NCBI GenBank assembly: GCA_900541965.1
Contig: UQLN01000029.1
Coordinates: 1-58,612 of the forward strand
Length of the DNA: 58,612 nt
Direction: 5' to 3'
Source of the DNA: an uncultured Parabacteroides sp.
GTDB lineage: Bacteria > Bacteroidota > Bacteroidia > Bacteroidales > Tannerellaceae
Shown in pieces: positions 42,157 to 51,871 of the stretch; position 1 is the first letter of the stretch; every line of letters starts with the position of its first letter. The notes below the pieces were generated by a model, which saw nothing but the letters and a program-made list of their open reading frames with translations, was not told the DNA's origin and searched no databases. Made by a program: the position numbers and the translations under genes.

Positions 42157-45100
42157 ATGAGGAAATCTATTATAGTCATATTGTTTGTCATATTTTACAG
42201 CTTGCCTGGTTATGCTTTTTTTGAAAAAGATATCCGGATACTTACGATGCAGAATGGACTGGCTGATAATACAGTCTCTTGCATTCATAAGGATCGGGAC
42301 GGTTTTATGTGGTTTGGAACAGATAACGGGTTGAGCCGGTATGACGGGAAGAATATTAAGAACTTCAGTTTAGACAGCCTTTATATGAAGGTGCTTCATA
42401 TAAAGGAAACGGAAAACGGTTTGCTTTGGGTAATAGCCAACAGGCGATTGTTCTGTTTCGACCGGCGGATGGAGCATTTCATACCAGTCCGGGGTAGTGA
42501 AAAGTGTACCAGAGTTCAGGACATACTTATGCAAGATGATACGTCTTTCTGGTCTATATCACCTGATGTTCTTTCTTCTGTTCTGATAGATTACAAGACG
42601 GATAAGGGAGGGAATATAACAGAGGTTAACCTGAAAGTAGAAAAAGAGTTCCCCCATTTGGGGGGAAACGATACAGGTTACATGGCTTTTTGCCAGTCAC
42701 CGGAAGGTCTAATTTATATCGGAACAGATAGGGGAGATATTATTACATTCGATCCGGCTACATTTCATGTAATAGGTAAGATTGACCGGTTTAAAACTGG
42801 TAAGATTCATATTGTAAGTCTTTTATATTCTGATGGGTGTATATGGATAGCCACTTGGGTGGATGGAGTGATTTGCTATAATCTGAAATCAGGTACTTAT
42901 AACCAATATAGTTATAATCCGGAGGATAAAGTCCGGACATTATCACATGGAGATGTATATCAAGTAGTTCCCCTTGGTAATGAACATTATTTTGTAGCAA
43001 CATGGAACGGATATACGGTACTTGTGCCGGATAAAGACAATCCGGCTCGTCTTACAACAAAAGTTTATAATAATACGGCATCACAATTACACCGGAATTT
43101 GGAAACCCGGATGATTTCTGCCTATTATGATCCAGAAGGAATTATCTGGGTCGGGACACAAGGAGGGGGTGTTTATGCCTCAGACCTGCGTAAGCAGTTT
43201 TATAAACGGTTTCATCAGGAAACTCATAATGAAATTTGTGGAATGGCAACCGATAAGAAGCAACGTATCTGGTTGGCTTCATTTCATAAAGGTATCTTGA
43301 GAAGTTCGGAACCGTTCGATCCTCAGTCTCATTTGTCATTTGAATCAATACCCTCCGGAACAGGAAATACTGTTTTATGTGTTGTCTCTGATAGAAAAGG
43401 AGATTTATGGTTTGGAAACAGTCAGTCCGAATTGATATGGTATCATTCGGGCAATGAGAGAATAACGGTTCTTCCCATTCGTTTGGCTGACGGTTCGCAT
43501 TGGACAGGCTCTGTCTGGTCTTTAGTATTCGATAGTCAGGAGCGTTTATGGTTGGGAACCTCCAATGGGTTATTACTTTTTGACCCTGCAACAAAATTAT
43601 TTAAACATTATCCGGTACATTCAGGTGTAATACGGGCAATGGTAGAAGTTCCTGGTAAATGCTTATGGTTGGGAACTTCATACGGACTTAAAAAATTCTG
43701 TTTTCCAGAGAATATTATACAATCCGGCTTTGAAAAACAAGCGAATATCCCGGCATGGGAAGTCCGCTCCCTTTTTGCTTCTTCCGATGGAAAATTGTAT
43801 ATTGGTTTTGCGGAAGGATTTGGTATAATGGATTTGTCTTCAGATACGATTGAGAGTTATTTTACGACTCGTAACGGTTTGAGCAGTAATTTTATAGGTT
43901 GTATTAGTGAAGATTCGAAAGGGCATCTTTGGCTGGGATCCAACTCCAGTGTTTCACGTTACTCAAAACATCAGAAACTTTTTTATAACTATTATGTATC
44001 TGGAAATAACCGTTCGGTAATGCTTTATAAGGACTATCTGTTTTGGGGAAATAATAAGAATATAACTTATTTTCTACCGGATAAGGCTATGAATGATTAC
44101 CTTTCCAACAAGGTTGTTATCACCCAGTTGGAGGTTGATAATAAGCATGTCGGAATCGGGCAAAAAGTGAACGGTCAGATTATCCTTAAGAAAGGTATTC
44201 CCTATACTAAAAAACTTACACTGACCGCAACCAATAATAACTTTTCGCTGATGTTCAGCAATTTGACCTATTCGGAGGATTTACAGAAATATGGTTATCG
44301 ACTTACTCCTGCCCAGACAGACTGGTTAGTGGCTGGTGATGGTGACAAAGTCTCGTATACAAATTTACCCCGAGGTGAATATGTTTTTGAAGTCAGGAGT
44401 ATTTTTCCAGATGGATCTAACGGAGATATAACTTCTTTAGCAGTAAAAATTTTGCCTTATTGGTATGAGACTTTTTGGTTCGGCCTGTTGGTATTTATTT
44501 TTGCTGTTATTATAGTCTGTTACCTGATAAAACACCTGAAAAGAAAACAGATGCGTCTGGCTCAGGAAGAACAGTTGAAACACGAGTTGCTTATTGTTAA
44601 TTTGGAAAGAGAAAAGGAGAAACAGATCAGCCTGGAAAGGGAAAGTTTCTTTACAAATGTATCTCATGAGCTTCGTACACCGCTAACATTAATCCTTTCG
44701 CCTCTGCAAGAACTTTTACAGACGGAACGTTTTCCACAGATATTGCAGGATAAACTTTCTTTGGTTTATAACAATGCGTCTTCGTTGTTTTTTCTCGTGA
44801 ACCAACTTTTGTATATTCAAAAAATAGAGGCTGGCATGGTTCATTTAAGTCTGTCTAAAGTGGAGATTGTTGCTTTGGTTAAACAGGTGATGAATTCTTT
44901 TAAGCATATGGCAGAAATAAAAAAGGCTAAGTATGTCCTGAACTCTGGTATAGAGTTTCTTGAACTTTGGATTGATGCGGCTAAAATAGAATCGGCCTTG
45001 AAAAATTTGCTTTCAAATGCATTTAAGTATACTCCTTCCTGTGGAATAATCGAGGTTTCACTGGAAGAAAGAGAAGTGGACGGGAAAATGTTTTGTTTAC

Positions 45101-46179
45101 TTTCTGTGTCCGATAATGGTCCGGGAATAGCAGAAGATTGGCAGGAACGCATTTTTGATTCCTTTATAACAGGCAAAAATGAACCCTCATTTTCTACCAA
45201 GGTGGGCATAGGATTACGTATCGTTAAGAATACGATGGATATTCATCATGGGCAAGTCGTATTGGACAGTTCACCGGGGAAAGGAGCAAAATTCACTCTT
45301 TATCTTCCGATAGGAAAAGAACATTTTAAAGATGACGAATGTGAATGGGTTGAGAATGCGGTGAAGCCAAAAGAAAAAGAAACTTTTTATGTACCGCAGT
45401 TGCTAAATAAAACCTTGGAAACTAATTCATACAAGAAGTTATTGATAGTGGAGGATAATGATGAAATAAGAAAATACATTCATACACTATTTAATAAGGA
45501 TTATCAGGTATTGGAAGCCTGCAACGGCGATGAGGGAGTAAGAATTGCAATTGATGAAATTCCGGATTTGATAATATCAGACATCATGATGCCTGTTAAA
45601 GATGGTTTTATTTGTTGTATGGAAATCCGGAGTAATTTGCAAACTTCACATATCCCTATTATAATGCTTACAGCTAAAGCGGAAGAAGAAGATTTGTTGA
45701 AAGGCCTTCGAATAGGGGTGGATGATTATCTGATGAAACCGTTTAACCCTGAAATACTTAAGGCTAAAGTCGAAAATCTGATTTATATGCGTAAGCAATT
45801 GAAACGAATCTATACCAAAACGTTGATGTTAAAACATACAGCTGAGAATTCGGAAGGCGAAGAACAGGCTGACCCTTTTATGCAGCAGGTTATTGGTATT
45901 GTTGAAGCAAACCTTACTAATCCTGATTTCAGTGCGAAGATGCTGGCTGAACTCCTGAATCTCAGCCAGCCTACATTATACAGGAAAATGAAGCAGCAAA
46001 GTAATTTGTCAATTATTGAAGCAATCCGTGGCATACGCATGAGTAAAGCTGCTTCATTGATTATACAGAAAAAATATTCGGTTCAAGAAATAGCCGAAAT
46101 GGTTGGCTATAATGATATAAATACGTTCCGTAAACATTTTACAAACCAATTCGGAGTATCTCCTTCCCGTTACATTTAA
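42157..46179 (+). CDS. Hybrid two-component system regulator (HTCS)
   Basis: A 1340-aa one-protein signalling system. Signal/anchor at 1-22; periplasmic sensor of two Reg_prop beta-propellers (repeats such as GFMWFGTDNGLSRYDG, GIIWVGTQGGGVY, RLWLGTSNGLLLF) and a Y_Y_Y domain to about 760; membrane helix about 770-793; histidine kinase with phospho-acceptor His837 (NVSHELRTPL); ATPase domain (SDNGPGI; KVGIGLRIV); receiver from about 1092 with Asp1142 (ISDIMMP); AraC-type HTH at the end. It should sense a periplasmic glycan fragment and activate susC. The ATG at 42157 starts the signal peptide; the upstream ATGs add an unlike extension. Confidence 0.94.
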   Translation: MRKSIIVILFVIFYSLPGYAFFEKDIRILTMQNGLADNTVSCIHKDRDGFMWFGTDNGLSRYDGKNIKNFSLDSLYMKVLHIKETENGLLWVIANRRLFCFDRRMEHFIPVRGSEKCTRVQDILMQDDTSFWSISPDVLSSVLIDYKTDKGGNITEVNLKVEKEFPHLGGNDTGYMAFCQSPEGLIYIGTDRGDIITFDPATFHVIGKIDRFKTGKIHIVSLLYSDGCIWIATWVDGVICYNLKSGTYNQYSYNPEDKVRTLSHGDVYQVVPLGNEHYFVATWNGYTVLVPDKDNPARLTTKVYNNTASQLHRNLETRMISAYYDPEGIIWVGTQGGGVYASDLRKQFYKRFHQETHNEICGMATDKKQRIWLASFHKGILRSSEPFDPQSHLSFESIPSGTGNTVLCVVSDRKGDLWFGNSQSELIWYHSGNERITVLPIRLADGSHWTGSVWSLVFDSQERLWLGTSNGLLLFDPATKLFKHYPVHSGVIRAMVEVPGKCLWLGTSYGLKKFCFPENIIQSGFEKQANIPAWEVRSLFASSDGKLYIGFAEGFGIMDLSSDTIESYFTTRNGLSSNFIGCISEDSKGHLWLGSNSSVSRYSKHQKLFYNYYVSGNNRSVMLYKDYLFWGNNKNITYFLPDKAMNDYLSNKVVITQLEVDNKHVGIGQKVNGQIILKKGIPYTKKLTLTATNNNFSLMFSNLTYSEDLQKYGYRLTPAQTDWLVAGDGDKVSYTNLPRGEYVFEVRSIFPDGSNGDITSLAVKILPYWYETFWFGLLVFIFAVIIVCYLIKHLKRKQMRLAQEEQLKHELLIVNLEREKEKQISLERESFFTNVSHELRTPLTLILSPLQELLQTERFPQILQDKLSLVYNNASSLFFLVNQLLYIQKIEAGMVHLSLSKVEIVALVKQVMNSFKHMAEIKKAKYVLNSGIEFLELWIDAAKIESALKNLLSNAFKYTPSCGIIEVSLEEREVDGKMFCLLSVSDNGPGIAEDWQERIFDSFITGKNEPSFSTKVGIGLRIVKNTMDIHHGQVVLDSSPGKGAKFTLYLPIGKEHFKDDECEWVENAVKPKEKETFYVPQLLNKTLETNSYKKLLIVEDNDEIRKYIHTLFNKDYQVLEACNGDEGVRIAIDEIPDLIISDIMMPVKDGFICCMEIRSNLQTSHIPIIMLTAKAEEEDLLKGLRIGVDDYLMKPFNPEILKAKVENLIYMRKQLKRIYTKTLMLKHTAENSEGEEQADPFMQQVIGIVEANLTNPDFSAKMLAELLNLSQPTLYRKMKQQSNLSIIEAIRGIRMSKAASLIIQKKYSVQEIAEMVGYNDINTFRKHFTNQFGVSPSRYI

Positions 46180-46230
46180 CGGATATATGATGGATATGGC
46201 TGTTATGGCCGGCTTCTTTACGGGATGTCT

Positions 46231-47052
46231 TTATTTCGTTAATTTCATCAGCTCATCGATGGTTGCCTTGTCGTATCCCATGGATGCTGCCTTTTCAAAA
46301 TCGAGGATGGCACGTTCTTTTTCGTATTGGGATAATTTTATTTTACCACGTAATACATATAAGGCGGCACTGGGTTCGCTTTCGGTAAATACTTTTTCAA
46401 TATCAGCCATCGCGCGGGAGTTCTTTCCCATCATAAAATAAAGGTCGGCGCGTCCTTCATATAAAATCCAGTCGCGAGGCATTTCCTTAATCAGGTAATT
46501 ATATATTTTCTCGCTTTCGGTATAGTTGCCACGTGCTTTTTCAAGGATGGCGTGTCCCAGACGGGCGCGGACAGACTTTTCATTTATCTCCAATATCTTA
46601 TCGAAGTCCTGTTCCGCCCACATATAATTTTTCAGTTGGATATAAATCAATCCACGGCAATACAAGGCTTCCTGATGGGTCGGTTCTGCAATTAATAGCG
46701 TGTTGTAATCACTCAGAGCTTTTTCTGTTTCACCCAGTTCCGTATAGAGGGAGGCACGGTTTTCTAAAATGGTAATATTGGAAGTGTGGCCGCTTAAAGC
46801 CGAAGAATAGGAGAGAAGTGCTTCTTCCAACTTACCCTGCCTGCGTTGTATTGTTCCCAGATTAGTCAGCAAAGCATAATTAAGCGGGTTGGCAGGTTCT
46901 TTGCGCATAGCAGCTTTCAGGCTTTCTTCTGCGGAAACCAAATCTTTTTTGTCCAGAAAATCATAACTTTTTTTTACCAGTTCTTCGTAGGATTGTGCAA
47001 AGCTGTTTCCAACGAACAGCAACATGCCTATAAAAATAAGGAATACCCTCAT
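46231..47052 (-). CDS. Exported tetratricopeptide-repeat protein
   Basis: A 273-aa protein with signal peptide ending SFAQ near residue 20, followed by about six TPR units (NYALLTNLGTIQRRQGKLEEALLSYSSAL; ALSDYNTLLIAEPTHQEALYCRGLIYIQLKNYMWAEQDFDKIL). A periplasmic scaffold is likely. It is convergent with the HTCS gene, 51 bp away, and divergent from the MscS gene; no functional partner is evident. Confidence 0.85.
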   Translation of the reverse strand: MRVFLIFIGMLLFVGNSFAQSYEELVKKSYDFLDKKDLVSAEESLKAAMRKEPANPLNYALLTNLGTIQRRQGKLEEALLSYSSALSGHTSNITILENRASLYTELGETEKALSDYNTLLIAEPTHQEALYCRGLIYIQLKNYMWAEQDFDKILEINEKSVRARLGHAILEKARGNYTESEKIYNYLIKEMPRDWILYEGRADLYFMMGKNSRAMADIEKVFTESEPSAALYVLRGKIKLSQYEKERAILDFEKAASMGYDKATIDELMKLTK

Positions 47053-47085
47053 AAGATGCTCATTAAGATGTTATTTGACTGGTTG

Positions 47086-47093
47086 CAAAACTA
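47086..47093 (-). promoter_or_regulatory. -7 element for the TPR gene
   Basis: The minus strand reads TAGTTTTG, a TAnnTTTG match, 33 nt before the ATG at 47052. Confidence 0.45.
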
Positions 47094-47133
47094 CATAATA
47101 AAATCAGTTCTTTAACAGATTAAAAAAACTTTA

Positions 47134-47141
47134 TACCTTTG
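47134..47141 (+). promoter_or_regulatory. -7 element for the MscS gene
   Basis: TACCTTTG matches TAnnTTTG. TTTA lies 19 bp upstream as a weak -33. The leader to the ATG at 47220 is about 70 nt. Confidence 0.5.
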
Positions 47142-47219
47142 CTACACTTTGTAATACTTTTTTGTGGGTAGGATTGTTATTTAACTATATGGATATTTTT
47201 TAATATTAAATTTTTAATT

Positions 47220-48062
47220 ATGATACTATTAGCAGCAGTAGAAGCCAGCACAAAGCTGGAAAAAGTGATTAATTCTCTTATTTCGCAAGGAGCAGATTTG
47301 GGGTGGACTATAATAAAAGCCCTTTTAGTCTTTATTATTGGACGTTTTGTCATTAATCTGATAAATAAATTGGTGAAACGTGTGCTGAGTAAGCGTGATA
47401 TCGACGCTTCGGTAAAAACGTTCGTTGGTAGTCTGGTAAATGTCATCTTGACTATTTTGTTGATTATCTCTGTTGTCGGTGCATTGGGAGTTCAGACAAC
47501 CTCTTTTGCCGCTTTGCTTGCCTCTGCCGGTGTTGCCATTGGTATGGCGCTGAGCGGGAACCTGGCAAACTTTGCAGGTGGGTTGGTTATATTGTTGTTC
47601 AAACCTTATAAGGTTGGTGACTATATCGAATCGCAAGGTGTAGGCGGAACAGTAAAAGAAGTGCAGATATTCCATACAATCCTGACCACAGCCGATAATA
47701 AGGTGATTTACATTCCGAACGGTTCATTGAGTAGTGGAGTGGTAACGAATTTCAGTAATCAGGCAACACGCCGTGTGGAATGGATCATTGGTATAGATTA
47801 TGGGGAAGATTTTGAAAAAGCAAAGAGTGTTATTGAAAATCTTTTAAATGGAGATGAACGTATATTAAAAGATCCGGCTTTCCTTATCGCTTTGCATGCT
47901 TTGGCAGACAGTAGTGTGAATGTCGTAGTGCGTGCATGGGTAAACAGCGGGGATTATTGGAATGTATATTTCGATATGAATAAGGCTATATATGAAACCT
48001 TCAATGCTCAAGGTATCGATTTCCCATTCCCGCAACTTACCGTACATAAGGCAAGTAATTAA
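47220..48062 (+). CDS. Small-conductance mechanosensitive channel, MscS family
   Basis: A 280-aa inner-membrane protein. Three N-terminal hydrophobic segments end in the pore helix with the Gly/Ala packing pattern ALLASAGVAIGMALSGNLANFAGGLVILLFKPYKVGDYIE near residue 97, the MscS signature. The beta domain and C-terminal alpha-beta domain follow (VYIPNGSLSSGVVTNFS; VVRAWVNSGDYW). It releases solutes under hypo-osmotic shock. Single-gene unit with its own terminator. Confidence 0.94.
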   Translation: MILLAAVEASTKLEKVINSLISQGADLGWTIIKALLVFIIGRFVINLINKLVKRVLSKRDIDASVKTFVGSLVNVILTILLIISVVGALGVQTTSFAALLASAGVAIGMALSGNLANFAGGLVILLFKPYKVGDYIESQGVGGTVKEVQIFHTILTTADNKVIYIPNGSLSSGVVTNFSNQATRRVEWIIGIDYGEDFEKAKSVIENLLNGDERILKDPAFLIALHALADSSVNVVVRAWVNSGDYWNVYFDMNKAIYETFNAQGIDFPFPQLTVHKASN

Positions 48063-48091
48063 GTGGTAATATGGTAAAATAACTTATATTG

Positions 48092-48129
48092 AAAAATCCC
48101 GAAAAACAATCGTTTTTCGGGATTTTTTT
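48092..48129 (+). terminator. Terminator of the MscS gene
   Basis: AAAAATCCCGAAAAAC at 48092-48107 pairs with GTTTTTCGGGATTTTT at 48112-48127 (16 bp, 4-nt loop), with Ts to 48129. Confidence 0.93.
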
Positions 48130-48199
48130 GTTTTCGAAAGGATTGGAGGTATATATGGATATACATTCACCTCTTTCACCTTAATTCTGTATTCTTTGC

Positions 48200-48664
48200 T
48201 TACTTGATTTTTACTAACGTTATATTGAAGAGTGTTACTTCTATGTCCTTAAATGCTGAGTTTGGATCGGGGACAAGTTTATAATTCATCAATGTCAGTT
48301 TTGTTCCATCATGTTTTACGACAGCATCAACTTTAAGGGATGATGTTTCAAAATCCAATTTAAGCCTGGATTCATCATCGATATTTTTATCAATGCGCCA
48401 TTTCCCTTCTTGAATTATCAAATCTTTGGAAATATCAAAGGTTTTATCTGCATTTAAAGTGAGTACATTATTTGTATCCAAAAATTTGAGTAGGTCCATA
48501 GAAGGATTATAATAAGCAGCTTCTACTCTCCATGAACCGGTTAGTTCTTCTTCCATCACTTTATCCTCTTTTTCACAAGATAATAGAGTGAATAAGAATA
48601 ATAGATATACACTCACCTGCCATTTTTTATTGGTTAATACGCGTGTTAAATTAGAATTTGTCAT
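48200..48664 (-). CDS. Lipocalin-like small lipoprotein
   Basis: A 154-aa protein with an N-terminal hydrophobic segment and lipobox TLLSC near residue 30. The mature part has ELTGSWRVEAAYYNPS, then FDISKDLIIQEGKWRID and alternating strands, as in short Bacteroidetes lipocalin-like lipoproteins. The signal peptide has an unusually long polar start (MTNSNLTRVLTNKKWQ). Function unknown. Confidence 0.65.
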   Translation of the reverse strand: MTNSNLTRVLTNKKWQVSVYLLFLFTLLSCEKEDKVMEEELTGSWRVEAAYYNPSMDLLKFLDTNNVLTLNADKTFDISKDLIIQEGKWRIDKNIDDESRLKLDFETSSLKVDAVVKHDGTKLTLMNYKLVPDPNSAFKDIEVTLFNITLVKIK

Positions 48665-49069
48665 TTGTAAAAAAATAATTTTTAGATATATATGTGTTAA
48701 TAATTTCCTCTTATTAATATGGATTAGAACTGTTCAATTGGTTATAAAACAATGTTATGGTTGTATATTATGGATGCAAATATATGTGATATTTTTAAAA
48801 AATACAATACCTTTTATTATGTTTGATTCGTATTGCTATTTGTATTGTGGCTTGTTTTATTATGAGGAAACTGTTTATTGTTATTGATATTCAAAAATAA
48901 TAGACATGGTGTAGCCTCCTCTGACTTGTATAAACTAAGTAGTTGCAATGAGGTCCGGTAAAGAGGGTTATTTTATTATACTTTTTTCTTCCTTCTCAAT
49001 TAGTTTATGGTATAATATGTAATTCCAATGTGTCTTGTGGTAGATTAGCAAACCCTGTTTTAGTTCTTT
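48665..49069. other. 405-bp AT-rich intergenic region
   Basis: Lies upstream of the lipocalin-like gene and downstream of the tandem lipoproteins. The open frame at 48588-48887 on the plus strand has no credible protein character. No repeat, RNA gene or clear promoter recognised. Confidence 0.55.
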
Positions 49070-50119
49070 TTATGAATCTTTTTTATTAGGTACTACTACC
49101 AATCCATCCAAATCGATATAGCCGAATTGCATATTATCATTTATATTCAATAAGATTCTGTTGTTCTCTTTATCATAGCAGAAATATCGGATATGATGTC
49201 TGGTTTCCAAGGTCGCGATATAATCTCCATTGAGATCGAAAACTAAAATTTTAGTTGCTAAGTTTTCGATTGAACCGAGAATAGGGTCAATAACAGATGC
49301 GTTATTTTTCAATAGAAGTGCAAATATCTTGTCGTTTCCGAAGGCGACTTGCTGATAATACTTTAGTTCTCCTTCCTGATTCTCCATCCAATATTTTCCT
49401 CCGTGTATATTATATTTTAATGTTCCGTCGAGCGAGCAAATAGTCATCAGGTTTTGTCCTTGGTAGCATTCCACATATAAACCCAGTTCCGGGGAAACAT
49501 CAAAAGCTATTTGTTTATTTTTAATTAAGGGATGCACATAGGGCATAGGGGTAAGTTCGCCATTCTTCGTATTCAGCTTTCCCGGATACATTTTGAAGTT
49601 GTTGTATATGATATGTTCTGTGATTGCGCCTATACAAGTACTATCTCCGATATACTGATATTGTTCTAAAACTTTGTTACGGTTTATTTTTATTTTCTTT
49701 TCCGGGATATAAGAGGGGTTCGTAAGGACACTATCCAGGTTATAGCTGAATATGATTTCTTTTTCATAATCTGTAACATCAAATCTGCGGCGGACTTGGT
49801 CGATGCCAATAGGTCCCATATTTCCAATTTCATCCGGAGCAAATCCCGGATATGCAGTACTTGTAATGTATTGAAATGTATTTTTATCAAAGATATTTAT
49901 AAGATGGTCATACGTATTGTAATCAGCAATCAGTAGGTATTGGTCTATAATATATAGTTTACAGTATTTACTAAATGTTAGACTGTCAAATTTTATCTCT
50001 TTGATTTTATCCATGACCTTTATGACATTGTCACGGTTGTATTGATATTTCTCGGTTTCCGGTTTATTGGAGCAAGCCCAGCAAACGACGATTAATAACA
50101 GGTATATTAATTTGTTCAT
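49070..50119 (-). CDS. BF3164/TolB-like beta-propeller lipoprotein, copy 2
   Basis: A 349-aa lipoprotein with lipobox VVCWAC near residue 16, followed by ETEKYQYNRDNVIKVMDKIKEI and propeller-like strands (LYIIDQYLLIADYNTYDHLINIFDKNTFQYITSTAYPG; LATKILVFDLNGDYIATLETRHHIRYFCYD). The Bacteroidetes BF3164/TolB-like family is the best fit. Clearly a paralogue of the gene at 50169-51215, 49 bp upstream, with near-identical stretches. Ligand unknown. Confidence 0.75.
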   Translation of the reverse strand: MNKLIYLLLIVVCWACSNKPETEKYQYNRDNVIKVMDKIKEIKFDSLTFSKYCKLYIIDQYLLIADYNTYDHLINIFDKNTFQYITSTAYPGFAPDEIGNMGPIGIDQVRRRFDVTDYEKEIIFSYNLDSVLTNPSYIPEKKIKINRNKVLEQYQYIGDSTCIGAITEHIIYNNFKMYPGKLNTKNGELTPMPYVHPLIKNKQIAFDVSPELGLYVECYQGQNLMTICSLDGTLKYNIHGGKYWMENQEGELKYYQQVAFGNDKIFALLLKNNASVIDPILGSIENLATKILVFDLNGDYIATLETRHHIRYFCYDKENNRILLNINDNMQFGYIDLDGLVVVPNKKDS

Positions 50120-50168
50120 ATTGTATCTGATTTAATTGTTCCTGATAAAAATAATTGTTTCTCTGCTT

Positions 50169-51215
50169 TTATCTGGTAACATCTACCAATCCATCCAAAT
50201 CTAAATATCCGAATAGTATATCATCATTCATATTCAATAGAATTCTGTTGTTTGCTTTATCATAGCAAAAATATCCGATATGATAACCTGTTTCCAATGT
50301 TGCAATATAATTTCCATTAAGGTCTAACACTAAAAATTTGGTAGCCAGATTTCCTACAATACCTTTTGCAGGGTCTTGAACGTAACCGCTATCATTCAAA
50401 TAAAGAATAAAGATTTTATCTCCGACAAATGCAACTTGGTGATAATACTCAAATCGTCCTTTTTGGTTATCTTTCCAATTACTACTGCCATATATGTTGT
50501 ATTTTAATTCTCCATTAATCGTACAAATAGTTATTAAGTCTTGCTTTATATAAGATTCCACATACAGCCCATGCTCTGTTGATACATCGAAAAAGACAGA
50601 TTTCTTTTTAAATTCGGGATGCATATAGGGCATTTGTTTAAATTCTCCTGTATTCATGTTTTGTGTTCCGACAGATAATGTAAAATCGGAAACGCTGATA
50701 GGTTCAAAAATTAATCCGATACAGATTGTATCATTGATATACTTATATTGCTCTAAACATTTATCTCCATAGATGTTTAATTTTTTAGAGGGTATATAGG
50801 AGGGGATGGTAAGGACGCTATCTAAATCATAACTAAACACGGCTTGTTTGCCATAATCGGATACGTCGAATTTGTGATGTGCATAATCTTTGCCTATGTA
50901 TCCTATATTTATAATTTCTCCAGCTCCCTCTCCTCTATAGGCTGTACTGGTAATATACTTAAATTGGTTTTTATCAAATATACTTATAAAATAATCATAT
51001 GATTTATAATCAACAATAAGTAGATAATCATCAATTATGTGTAGATCACAGGATGAGCTTAGTATAACACTGTCAATCTCAATCTCTTTGATTTTATCTT
51101 TTACTTGAATAACATTGTCACGGTTGTATTGATATTTCTCGGTTTCCGGGCTGCTGCAACTCCAACAGGAAATGCAGAAAAAGAGTAATAGCCAATATCG
51201 GTTAACTGTTTTCAT
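50169..51215 (-). CDS. BF3164/TolB-like beta-propeller lipoprotein, copy 1
   Basis: A 348-aa lipoprotein with lipobox SCWSC near residue 20, then ETEKYQYNRDNVIQVKDKIKEI, the same block as its neighbour. The middle is diverged (LNIYGDKCLEQYKYINDTICIGLI), while the end NLATKFLVLDLNGNYIATLETGYHIGYFCYDKANNRILLN is nearly the same. A tandem duplication with later divergence. Probably outer-membrane or periplasmic. Function unknown. Confidence 0.75.
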   Translation of the reverse strand: MKTVNRYWLLLFFCISCWSCSSPETEKYQYNRDNVIQVKDKIKEIEIDSVILSSSCDLHIIDDYLLIVDYKSYDYFISIFDKNQFKYITSTAYRGEGAGEIINIGYIGKDYAHHKFDVSDYGKQAVFSYDLDSVLTIPSYIPSKKLNIYGDKCLEQYKYINDTICIGLIFEPISVSDFTLSVGTQNMNTGEFKQMPYMHPEFKKKSVFFDVSTEHGLYVESYIKQDLITICTINGELKYNIYGSSNWKDNQKGRFEYYHQVAFVGDKIFILYLNDSGYVQDPAKGIVGNLATKFLVLDLNGNYIATLETGYHIGYFCYDKANNRILLNMNDDILFGYLDLDGLVDVTR

Positions 51216-51589
51216 GGCGATTAAGATTAATTTTCAAATGTAGTTAAAATAATTAGGTTAATAGAAGAGTGATTGTTAATATTGTCATTCAGAATAAATA
51301 AAATCGAATGATTTTACAAAATGATATTTTGACATATTGATAAAATAGCCTTGTACTCTTTGCTGTGTATGAATAGAGTCACGGGAAAGTTCCGGAATAT
51401 GCTACTCTCGTGAGGTTTAGCTTTATCGGTTTGCTGTTGATAATGATGTATATTTTACTTATTGATATGGTGATGGTATTGATTTATTAGGTTCAGATTT
51501 CACGGAAAATAACAATCTATTTGATATCTGTATAAGAGTCGGTTTTTAAACCGTTATAGTATTGCCTCTCCGCCTGATAACATCAAAAA
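51216..51589. other. Gap with no recognised gene
   Basis: AT-rich DNA upstream of the lipoprotein pair. No gene, RNA or repeat was recognised. It leads into the 22-bp periodic repeat at 51590. Confidence 0.5.
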
Positions 51590-51743
51590 TCAAAGTATAT
51601 ATGATTCGATTTCAAAACATATATGCTTTGAAGTCGAAACATACATGTTTTATTCGCGCGGACAGTTGTATTTTAGTGCGCGAATAGTTGTATTTAGTCG
51701 CAAGGATAACTGGAAATACCCTCAGAATATATGGAAATAGGTT
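51590..51743. repeat. 22-bp periodic repeat block
   Basis: Units start every 22 bp. Three related units are at 51590, 51612 and 51634 (TCAAAGTATATATG, TCAAAACATATATG, TCGAAACATACATG); two more at 51656 and 51678 (GCGCGGACAGTTGTATTTTA, GCGCGAATAGTTGTATTTAG); and weaker units may follow at 51700 and 51722. The two sequence types share the same period. Spacing is two helical turns. No gene overlaps. Confidence 0.6.
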
Positions 51744-51871
51744 CCGGATTCTGTATAAAAGCCCTCTTTTTGTGGGAAAAAAGGGCTGAATTTCTCCTGA
51801 ATTGTCCTTTTTGCTTATCAGGAGTGTTAGCAGAAAGGTGGTAATTTTGAAATAATGACAGGGGGAGGCAG

